From contig CALZJE010000038.1 in NCBI GenBank assembly GCA_945787715.1, positions 1 through 33,342 of the forward strand: DNA of 33,342 nt, written 5' to 3'. The DNA is from an uncultured Ectothiorhodospiraceae bacterium (GTDB lineage: Bacteria; Pseudomonadota; Gammaproteobacteria; S012-40). This document shows positions 26,933-33,342 of the stretch, one piece after another. Position numbers and translations under genes: made by a program. Every line of letters begins with the position of its first letter. The stretch's first letter is position 1. The notes under the pieces were generated by a model, which did no database searches, was not told the DNA's origin, and saw nothing but the letters and a program-made list of their open reading frames with translations.

Positions 26933-28765
26933 ATGTATATATATAGCAAATATCTTACGCCAATTTTATTAACGCTTACTATTGTGACGCTTGCAGGATG
27001 TTCAGATAGTGATAGCGACCCCGATACCGCTTCAATTGTTCCAGGAATAAATCCAGCTTTTGATACAATTACAGAAGTTGCAAGCAGTGCAGCTGCGAGC
27101 GGTACCTACAGTGCTATTGCGTCTACCGAATACTCCTATCAAGATGAGGTTATTACGTTAACAGAGGGGACGGTATCTTCTGGCGGACTATATTTAAAAA
27201 TTACAGGTGATGCCACACTTGACGGAAACCAAAGCAGTTATACGGTTTATACTTTTGCTGCAAATAACGCCAGCTCAGTAGCAGCCAATGAATTAACCAG
27301 TACAGCTGTGCTCAGAGTCGGAAATGGTGATTCTGAAACATTTGATGCGGCAATTGCCAGTGTAGCAACGAGCACAGGTTTAAGTAGCAGCGATATCACA
27401 TCAGCAACAAAAGCAGATGATCGAGAGGAAGAGCTAACGCAACTAATGCGTACACTAGCACCTTATTTTAGAGATGGCGCTGCCATACCAGGCACAACAA
27501 ATCCCACAAACATAGCTCTCGTTGAAGCACATGATTTGGAGAATATAGCCCTCGGCGCTCACGCTTACGATAATTGGTTGAAGGTGTGTTCAGCACAAGA
27601 TTGTTCAGACAAACCCAGTACACCAGATGAAATAAAAGTGTCACAGTCTGATGAAAGCACAGTCGAATATGATGAATTTGTACGCTGCTCATCTTGCCAT
27701 GGTTGGGATATGTTGGGAGAAAAAGGGGGGTTTGCTTTTCGTAGTCGCTCTCAAGATGGAGAATACATCAGTCGTCCAGATTCCGGAAGTGCCGGCACAA
27801 GTGAAAGCAGAGATATTTCAGCAGGCGGTGTTGAAACGGATGACATAATAAATGCCGGATCGACAAACCGCTATGCAAACAATCCCACTGCTACTCCTTT
27901 CGTCGCAGAAATAATATCTGCCGAAGATTGGAATGCCGTGTTAAACGTAGAGGGCACAAATATTAAAAAGAGCGATGAGCATCCAAATTTCGACTCAAGC
28001 GCTGATGGTCGCATAAACTCAGTTGCGCCCAGCAATGAAGTTATAGAGGCGCTAACAGCATTTCTAAACTATGAAGATGCCAAATGGAGTAAGGTATTTG
28101 AGTCTATTGAACCAGACACCAATTCAGAAACGATAGACCATACTTTAGTCTCAACAGCAAACTCCGCTCGCGGCGCGCAATATTATGCGACTTATTGTTT
28201 TCGTTGCCATGGCGCGCCGAACAATTCTGGCCCAAATCTTTTAAACGGCTTTAGTTCAACAGTAACCGGCAATTTTGCAACTTATTTGAATTCAGAAGGG
28301 AACCATAGCAGGTTAAGGTTTAGAGCGCAGTGGGGTAAAGCAGGCTCAGCCATGACGCGCACCAGATTGGGTGATCCTACATCCGCAGATGTTGCAGATC
28401 TTATGGCTTTTTTGCAGGGCGTTAATTTAGGCGATATCACTGAAGGAACGGGTTTTTCCCACTTGGGTGACGTTACAGCGGGTAACACTATGTATGACAA
28501 CATTTGCGCCAACTGCCATAAAGCTAAAGTTTATGACACTACTAGCAAGTTTTTTGATCTTGATACAGGGGAATCTGTAACTGAACCTGACGAAGATTCA
28601 GTCGAAGCACCCGATCTCACTGCGAGACATTTTCGGATGCAAAAAGACTTGGGTGATCTCAGCGATATTATGGGCAGAGCCCCTAAACTGACACAACAAG
28701 AAATTAATGACCTTGCAGCGTTTTTATCATCTCCGTTGGTAGATGAAGCATCTGAGTCACTTTAG
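26933..28765 (+). CDS. triheme c-type cytochrome lipoprotein
   Basis: 610 residues. A lipobox TLAGC puts the lipidated Cys at 23, followed by SDSDSDPD; no inner-membrane retention signal is evident, so it is probably outer-membrane. Residues 30-170 are Ser/Thr/Ala-rich and beta-like without heme. Three CXXCH motifs follow: C252 (CSSCH), C422 (CFRCH) and C525 (CANCH). The last two lie in monoheme cytochrome c folds with closing helices (ADVADLMAFLQG, INDLAAFLSS). The first has CSSCHGWDMLGEKG, typical of a class I fold. There is no MtrC/OmcA-like decaheme pattern, so this is a distinct electron carrier. Its place at the head of the conduit cluster suggests it is an outer-membrane partner. A strong ribosome site precedes ATG 26933. 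Confidence 0.87.
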   Translation: MYIYSKYLTPILLTLTIVTLAGCSDSDSDPDTASIVPGINPAFDTITEVASSAAASGTYSAIASTEYSYQDEVITLTEGTVSSGGLYLKITGDATLDGNQSSYTVYTFAANNASSVAANELTSTAVLRVGNGDSETFDAAIASVATSTGLSSSDITSATKADDREEELTQLMRTLAPYFRDGAAIPGTTNPTNIALVEAHDLENIALGAHAYDNWLKVCSAQDCSDKPSTPDEIKVSQSDESTVEYDEFVRCSSCHGWDMLGEKGGFAFRSRSQDGEYISRPDSGSAGTSESRDISAGGVETDDIINAGSTNRYANNPTATPFVAEIISAEDWNAVLNVEGTNIKKSDEHPNFDSSADGRINSVAPSNEVIEALTAFLNYEDAKWSKVFESIEPDTNSETIDHTLVSTANSARGAQYYATYCFRCHGAPNNSGPNLLNGFSSTVTGNFATYLNSEGNHSRLRFRAQWGKAGSAMTRTRLGDPTSADVADLMAFLQGVNLGDITEGTGFSHLGDVTAGNTMYDNICANCHKAKVYDTTSKFFDLDTGESVTEPDEDSVEAPDLTARHFRMQKDLGDLSDIMGRAPKLTQQEINDLAAFLSSPLVDEASESL

Positions 28766-28815
28766 TAATGCTCAGTTGTTAAGTGATTCATACACCGGTT
28801 TCGAAGCGCTGGTTG

Positions 28816-28842
28816 GATAGCACAGCAGTCAGCTGTGCTATC
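28816..28842 (+). other. hairpin between the triheme gene and the NapC-like gene
   Basis: GATAGCACAGC (28816-28826) pairs with GCTGTGCTATC (28832-28842), an 11-bp perfect stem with a 5-base loop. No T-run follows, so it may be a processing or attenuation site rather than a full terminator. It could allow the triheme gene to be expressed at a different level from the genes after it. Confidence 0.5.
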
Positions 28843-28892
28843 TTCTGTGTTGAAGCCAATCGCGTATTAATCCTGAATGGTTGGGATTAACC

Positions 28893-29453
28893 ATGAGCAA
28901 TCATTCGTATCCTTCTTTCTATGGAAAAACGTTAATAACGTTTATCGTAGCTGCTTCGGTAGTTGGTCTGTTTTTAGTAGGCAGCGCGAATTATGTGCTT
29001 GAATCCACCAATGACATGGAATTTTGCATTTCCTGCCATTCCATGCAAACAAACTACGAGGAATATAAAGAGACAATACATTTTAAAAATGCCTCAGGTG
29101 TTCAAGCAACTTGCGCTGACTGCCATGTCCCCAAGCCACTCGGGCCGAAGTTATTGGCGAAATTATTGGCCGCCAAGGATGTCATGCATGAAATCCTTGG
29201 AACTATCGACAGTAAAGAAAAATTTGAAAAGCATCGTTGGTCTATGGCTAATGCTGTTTGGCAGAAAATGAAAGCCAATGACTCGCGAGAGTGTCGCACC
29301 TGCCACACAACGGCCGCAATGGATTTTAGTGAGCAAGACAAAACTGCCGCAAAAAAACATAAAAAGGCAACAGAGAATGGCAAAACCTGCATAGATTGCC
29401 ATCGAGGTATTGCGCATGAGGAGCCTGATGAGCCAGATGAGGAAATGCATTAA
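28893..29453 (+). CDS. NapC/NirT/CymA-like tetraheme quinol dehydrogenase
   Basis: 186 residues from ATG 28893; TTG 28881 is an alternative. One N-terminal membrane anchor (about 12-35, LITFIVAASVVGLFLVG) is followed by a periplasmic domain with four CXXCH at C45 (CISCHSM), C74 (CADCH), C134 (CRTCH) and C166 (CIDCH). These proteins take electrons from the membrane quinol pool and pass them to periplasmic cytochromes; Shewanella CymA feeds MtrA this way. The tail is very acidic (EEPDEPDEEMH). Its place before an MtrA/MtrB pair suggests the same job, but the direction of flow could be reversed. Confidence 0.92.
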   Translation: MSNHSYPSFYGKTLITFIVAASVVGLFLVGSANYVLESTNDMEFCISCHSMQTNYEEYKETIHFKNASGVQATCADCHVPKPLGPKLLAKLLAAKDVMHEILGTIDSKEKFEKHRWSMANAVWQKMKANDSRECRTCHTTAAMDFSEQDKTAAKKHKKATENGKTCIDCHRGIAHEEPDEPDEEMH

Positions 29454-29493
29454 ATCGGATTTTTAAAGGTGCCACTAAAAAGGAACGCATTAC

Positions 29494-30147
29494 ATGATGT
29501 ATAAGCAAGTCATCATTTTCACTTTGCTCGCAGTTTTTTTAAATCCACTTTCTGCGAATGCAACAAGTGCTGGAGAATTACTTGCCCTCACTTGTTCGAG
29601 CTGTCATGGCACGAAAGGAGTTTCACACGGCCCAGCGACACCCAGCATAGCTGGATTATCAAAAAATTATATTATTGCCTCCATGTTATCCTACAAACAT
29701 ATCGACAACTTAGACCATGCCCAAGATATTGTTGATGAAAGGAAAAATCTGGACGACGTAGTCATACTCAAACGTTCCGCAACAATCATGACACGTATTG
29801 CAAAAGCCTATAGTATCGAAGAAATCGAAAAACTAGCGGATTACTTTAGCTCACAAAAAATCACACTTGCAGTGCAAGACTCTGACAAGGATCAAGCAAA
29901 AAAAGGCGAAAAGCTCCATGATAGATATTGCGAAAAATGTCATGAAGAAGGCGGCATAAAGCCAGATGATGATGTTGGATTACTGGCAGGGCAATGGCAA
30001 GATTATTTGCGCAACAGTATGCATGATTTTCGTAACAGTGATCGTGAAATGCCAAAAAAAATGCGAAATAAAATTGATAAGATGGTGAAAAAGAAAGGTG
30101 CAAACTCCATTGAGGCGTTAATTCAATATTACGCCAGCCAGAAATAA
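29494..30147 (+). CDS. diheme cytochrome c, FccA-like
   Basis: 217 residues. Signal peptide 1-24 (cleavage near ANA-TS). Heme motifs are C34 (CSSCH) and C146 (CEKCH). The second half closely follows the cytochrome subunit of flavocytochrome c sulfide dehydrogenase: KLHDRYCEKCHEEGG, LAGQWQDYLRNSMHDF, EMPKKM and a closing ALIQYYASQK. Possible axial Met residues are M99 (SATIMTRIAKAYS) and M186. Compared with FccA as I recall it, about 20 extra residues lie near 66-94. It sits 28 bp before an FccB-like gene, as in fccAB operons. AAGGA precedes the ATG. The family call is good. A cytochrome c4 reading is the main alternative, but the C-terminal block favours FccA. Confidence 0.85.
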   Translation: MMYKQVIIFTLLAVFLNPLSANATSAGELLALTCSSCHGTKGVSHGPATPSIAGLSKNYIIASMLSYKHIDNLDHAQDIVDERKNLDDVVILKRSATIMTRIAKAYSIEEIEKLADYFSSQKITLAVQDSDKDQAKKGEKLHDRYCEKCHEEGGIKPDDDVGLLAGQWQDYLRNSMHDFRNSDREMPKKMRNKIDKMVKKKGANSIEALIQYYASQK

Positions 30148-30175
30148 ACCCAGCAATAAGCGAAGGAAAATAAAC

Positions 30176-31435
30176 ATGGATAAAATCGACAGACGACGAT
30201 TTTTAAAACTTGCTGGCTTTTCGCTAGCAAGTAGCGCATTATTTTTTTCGACTAAAGCGTTTGCTGATTCACAACGAATAGTTATAGTTGGCGGTGGCAT
30301 TGCAGGAACTACAGCAGCAATTTACCTTAAGACACTAGTGCCAAACCTTTCCATCACGTTGATTGAAAAAAATACGAAATATACCGCAGGCATCATGAGC
30401 AATGAAGTTATTGCAGGTCTACGTGATATTAGCAGCATTACATTTGGCTATGAGAATTTGAATAAAATAAATATCAAGCTAATCAATGACGCTGCGGTAG
30501 AAATTGACACCAATGATCAATTGATTCATGGAAAAAAAGATAAGTACAAATATGATCGCTTGATACTAGCACCGGGAATTAGTCTCGACTGGCAATCTAT
30601 TCAAGGCATCGATAATGCTAAAAATATTACAGGCTGGCAACGCGGCGTCGACGTTACAACGCTTAAAGAGCAAATCACAAATATAAAGAATGGCGGTAAC
30701 ATTCTTATCAGTATTCCTAAAGGGCCAATAAGTGGTCCTGCTGCACCTTATGAGAGAGCTAGCTTAATTGCTCATTACCTAAAGTCACAAAAATCGAAAT
30801 CTAAACTCTTCATATTAGATGGCAATAGCCCATCTGAACAAACTGCTCTGTTTAAATCGATTTGGTCTCAAAAGTATAAAGATCTTATTGAACTACAGAC
30901 AAATACTACCACTGAAGGTGTTGATGTGGGCAATAAAACAATAATCACCAATCAAGGAAAAATAAAAGGCGAAGTTATCAATATAATACCAGCACAACGA
31001 GCAAATTTAATTGCTCAGCAAGCAGCGCTAACAGATAAAGATGGTTGGTGTCCGGTTGATCAGCGTTCATTTTCTTCAACCAAAGCAGATAATGTTCATA
31101 TTCTTGGCGACGCTATCAGCCCGGCATTAGGCTTAAGAAAAACAGCTCAATGCGCCAACTCACAAGCAAAACATTGTGCGCTAGCAATAGCTGCTACAAT
31201 AACTAACAATGAAACATATAAACGGAGTATGCCATTGATTGATGTGGAATACAGTATCATTGCCCCGTCTTATGCGATATCCACCGTGCAAATACACAAA
31301 CAAGCCAGGGAGGGTTTGAGATATCAACAGTTAGATACCCATGTAAAAGATGTAAAAGTCGCTGATAAAGCGCATAGAGAATATGGCTATGCAGTAAGTT
31401 GGTTTAATAATATTACTCAGGAAATATTCGCTTAA
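30176..31435 (+). CDS. FccB-like flavoprotein lacking sulfide-dehydrogenase cysteines
   Basis: 419 residues. A Tat signal (DRRRFLKLAGF, then a hydrophobic stretch to AFA) exports it folded with FAD. FccB-family motifs are RIVIVGGGIAGTTAAIYLK (FAD ADP loop), MSNEVIAG, LAPGISLDW, PYERASLIAHYLKSQKSKSK, INIIPAQRANLIAQQAALTD, GWCPVD, HILGDA, YSIIAPSYAIS and the C-terminal YAVSWFNNITQEIFA. In Allochromatium vinosum FccB, Cys42 holds FAD covalently and Cys161-Cys337 form the redox disulfide. Here those places read Ala/Gly (71-72), Gly187 and Glu358. Only C292, C326 and C334 remain. FAD must bind non-covalently, and sulfide chemistry through the disulfide is not possible as known. It probably pairs with the diheme protein before it. 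Substrate unknown. Confidence 0.88.
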   Translation: MDKIDRRRFLKLAGFSLASSALFFSTKAFADSQRIVIVGGGIAGTTAAIYLKTLVPNLSITLIEKNTKYTAGIMSNEVIAGLRDISSITFGYENLNKINIKLINDAAVEIDTNDQLIHGKKDKYKYDRLILAPGISLDWQSIQGIDNAKNITGWQRGVDVTTLKEQITNIKNGGNILISIPKGPISGPAAPYERASLIAHYLKSQKSKSKLFILDGNSPSEQTALFKSIWSQKYKDLIELQTNTTTEGVDVGNKTIITNQGKIKGEVINIIPAQRANLIAQQAALTDKDGWCPVDQRSFSSTKADNVHILGDAISPALGLRKTAQCANSQAKHCALAIAATITNNETYKRSMPLIDVEYSIIAPSYAISTVQIHKQAREGLRYQQLDTHVKDVKVADKAHREYGYAVSWFNNITQEIFA

Positions 31436-31448
31436 TAAGCTATCAGCC

Positions 31449-32420
31449 ATGCGCATACGACACGACTTCTTTATTACAATATTTTTTCTTGCACTTTGCT
31501 CAAGTTCATCTGTTATCGCAGAGGAGGAAATAGACACAGATTGGCGTAAACAAATCAATGCGCCTTATACAGATAAAGGAGCAGACCGCTGTTTAAAATG
31601 TCATGATGAAGATAATGAATATCCTGTCATGCCTTTGTTCAACAACAAGCACGGCCAATTCGCTAATCCAAACTCGCCAATGTCAGGTAAACAATGTGAG
31701 TCCTGTCATGGTCCTGGTGGGCTACACATAAAGCGTCCGAAGCGCGGTGAAAAACGTGCACCTATAATGAATTTCGGAAACAAGTCCTCCGCACCTGCTG
31801 CGGAGCAAAACAAAAAATGTTTACAATGCCATCAAACCTACGCAAGAATCGGATGGCAAGGTAGTCCTCACGAAAAGAATGGTCTTGCTTGTGCAAATTG
31901 CCATACGATTCATGTTAAAAAAGACTATGTTTTTGATAAACGCAGTCAGGTAAAAATATGTTATCGCTGCCACAAAAAACAGCGCAGTGAATTTCTAAAA
32001 CCCTACGTTCACCCTGTGCGATTTGGGTTGCTTAGCTGTACCGATTGTCATAACACCCATGATTCATTAGCAGATAATTTGTTAAATACGCCAAGTGTTA
32101 ACGAAACTTGTTTTCAATGCCATGCAGAAAAGCGCGGCCCTTATGTATGGGAACATGCGCCGGCTGCAGAAAATTGCGCCCTCTGCCACAAAGCACACGG
32201 CTCTAATCATCCTGCGTTGTTAAAACGACGACCACCGTTGCTGTGCCAACAATGTCATATGCAGCGCAACAATCATGCTAATGTACTTTACAATGATGCT
32301 GGCTTACCTGATGGTAGTGTGAAGGATAGAGGTAACTTTATGTTAGCTAAAGGATGTTTAAACTGCCACTCTCGTGTGCATGGTTCTAATCATCCTTCGG
32401 GTGTAAAACTAATGAGATAA
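31449..32420 (+). CDS. decaheme c-type cytochrome, MtrA/DmsE/PioA family
   Basis: 323 residues; signal peptide 1-24 (SSSVIA-EE). Ten CXXCH motifs start at C48, 83, 124, 148, 171, 197, 221, 243, 266 and 303. CESCHGPGGLH, CHTIH and repeated CHKAHGSNHP are typical of the DmsE/MtrA group. These rod-like periplasmic proteins insert into the MtrB barrel and carry electrons across the outer membrane. The start is ATG 31449, 13 bp after the flavoprotein. The stop codon shares one base with the possible ATG of the barrel gene, so the two are translationally coupled. Whether electrons go outward (respiration) or inward (iron or sulfur oxidation) cannot be read from it. Confidence 0.95.
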   Translation: MRIRHDFFITIFFLALCSSSSVIAEEEIDTDWRKQINAPYTDKGADRCLKCHDEDNEYPVMPLFNNKHGQFANPNSPMSGKQCESCHGPGGLHIKRPKRGEKRAPIMNFGNKSSAPAAEQNKKCLQCHQTYARIGWQGSPHEKNGLACANCHTIHVKKDYVFDKRSQVKICYRCHKKQRSEFLKPYVHPVRFGLLSCTDCHNTHDSLADNLLNTPSVNETCFQCHAEKRGPYVWEHAPAAENCALCHKAHGSNHPALLKRRPPLLCQQCHMQRNNHANVLYNDAGLPDGSVKDRGNFMLAKGCLNCHSRVHGSNHPSGVKLMR

Positions 32421-33342
32421 TGGGTAAACTGCTTATGCCTAACGCTTTTCATTTTCTCAGAAATATTTTATACAGCACAATATTTATTGCGTTCAGCATG
32501 TCTGTTTGTTTTGCAAATGAAGCGGAGGAATCCGGCATTGAACGTTGTAACTTTTGTCCAGATCTAGAGCCATATCTTGCCTCAATTGACTTGGGCTTTG
32601 CTTATGTAAGTGATGACAGTGCTAAATACAACGAATTTCGTGGTTGGGATCAAAAAGGCCTTATGCCAGTTTTGGATATTGAGCTAAGTTTATTGAACGA
32701 AGATGCTGATTACCTTTCGATAACAGCGTCCAATTTAGCACTTGGTTCGAGAGATATTTCCTTCGAAGGCGGTCAACAAGGTAATTATCGACTTGATTTT
32801 GATTATCAAGAAATAACACATTTACAACAAACGAAAACTAAGACACCTTATCTTGGAGTAGGAACTGATACATTAACGTTGCAGAGTGATTGGCAATCAG
32901 CTGATGACGTTAGCCAGCTTTCTGATCTTGAAGAGAACTTAAGCCCCTTCGATATCAAACAGAAAAGAAAGAGAATCAGTGCTGAAATAAGTAAGTCTTT
33001 AAATAAATCCTGGCAAACCAAGTTGGGATTCCAGCAAGAAACAAAAAAAGGAGTTGGCACCACTGGCGCAGCATTTGGCAGCTCGTACCTTAATGCTATG
33101 TCAGTAATTTTACCCGAGCCGATTGATTACGTAACACGTCAACTGAGTCTTTCTCTAAATTATTCAGGTAGCAAAATACAAACTGAATTAGGTTACCATA
33201 GTTCATTTTTTTATAATGAAAATGATTACTTAAAGTGGCAAAATGCTTTTTCCAATATTATTAATAATCCCTCTCTCGAACCGGTAGATGGTCAAATGGC
33301 TTTGCCGCCAGATAATCAACATCATCAACTCTATGCACGCCT
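32420..33342 (+). CDS. MtrB/PioB-family outer membrane barrel, 5' part
   Basis: The frame runs open from ATG 32420 (TAATG overlap with the decaheme stop) or ATG 32435 to the right edge; about 307 residues are visible of about 650-750. The signal peptide (FIAFSMSVCFA-NE) is followed by an early CXXC pair (ERCNFCPDLEPY), a hallmark of MtrB-type proteins in Shewanella. Then come alternating beta strands: ASIDLGFAYVSDD, the FRGWDQKGLMPVLDIELSL stretch, YRLDFDYQEI, and ISAEISKSLNKSWQTKLGFQQETKKG with the conserved charged GFQQETKKG turn. It would form the porin sheath around the decaheme cytochrome. The end of the gene and any MtrC-type surface cytochrome lie beyond the window. Confidence 0.9.
   Translation, partial: MGKLLMPNAFHFLRNILYSTIFIAFSMSVCFANEAEESGIERCNFCPDLEPYLASIDLGFAYVSDDSAKYNEFRGWDQKGLMPVLDIELSLLNEDADYLSITASNLALGSRDISFEGGQQGNYRLDFDYQEITHLQQTKTKTPYLGVGTDTLTLQSDWQSADDVSQLSDLEENLSPFDIKQKRKRISAEISKSLNKSWQTKLGFQQETKKGVGTTGAAFGSSYLNAMSVILPEPIDYVTRQLSLSLNYSGSKIQTELGYHSSFFYNENDYLKWQNAFSNIINNPSLEPVDGQMALPPDNQHHQLYAR

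Noticed and set aside
28816-28842. Full terminator splitting the cytochrome cluster
   Set aside because: The stem is strong but no T-run follows, so partial read-through is more likely.
30176-31435. Naming the flavoprotein sulfide dehydrogenase FccB
   Set aside because: The cysteines needed for covalent FAD and for the redox disulfide are all absent, so only the family, not the activity, is claimed.

Overview
The window looks like the chromosome of a low-GC (roughly 40%), Gram-negative, probably marine gammaproteobacterium. Supporting genes are RluE, AmpD/AmpE, an Rsd/AlgQ homologue, UbiK, YifB, an OprB-type porin, biosynthetic SpeA, lipoprotein sorting signals, a Tat signal and multiheme cytochromes. 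I cannot fix the genus. No rRNA, tRNA or CRISPR array is visible. Coding is dense on both strands, with six gaps over 300 bp.

Layout. 1-2957 holds glycogen/sugar phosphate genes: the 3' part of glgB, which has an in-frame internal deletion, a 172-bp MITE-like foldback element, and pgi. 3054-5548 holds three exported or membrane proteins of poorly known function (DUF302, LolA-like, one unknown). 5540-9259 is ubiK-yifB on the minus strand and, divergently, glnK-amtB behind a good sigma-54 promoter. 9328-12945 carries polyamine genes: speE with a two-motif CDGSH protein, a divergent speA, then an Rsd/AlgQ anti-sigma factor homologue. 13122-17594 carries a FemAB-like protein, an Hpt protein fused to a receiver-like domain without its phospho-acceptor Asp, a DUF2835 protein, rluE and an OprB porin. 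17661-23692 carries a 163-bp near-perfect palindrome, nikR, a Sel1 protein, ampD-ampE, a coiled-coil lipoprotein, an rssA-like patatin and a YaiI/DUF188 protein. 23760-26169 is a LysR regulator divergent from an oxidoreductase and a SnoaL-like protein, with a nested dyad in the shared promoter.

The most interesting part is 26933 to the right edge. In order it encodes a triheme c-type lipoprotein, a NapC/CymA-like tetraheme quinol dehydrogenase, an FccA-like diheme cytochrome, an FccB-like Tat-exported flavoprotein, an MtrA/DmsE-like decaheme cytochrome and the start of an MtrB/PioB outer-membrane barrel. This is the parts list of a trans-envelope electron conduit (quinol pool - periplasm - outer membrane) merged with a flavocytochrome c module. 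The flavoprotein keeps the FccB fold motifs but lacks all three cysteines used by sulfide dehydrogenases (the covalent-FAD Cys and both Cys of the redox disulfide). The complex is therefore unlikely to be an ordinary sulfide oxidase, and its substrate is open.
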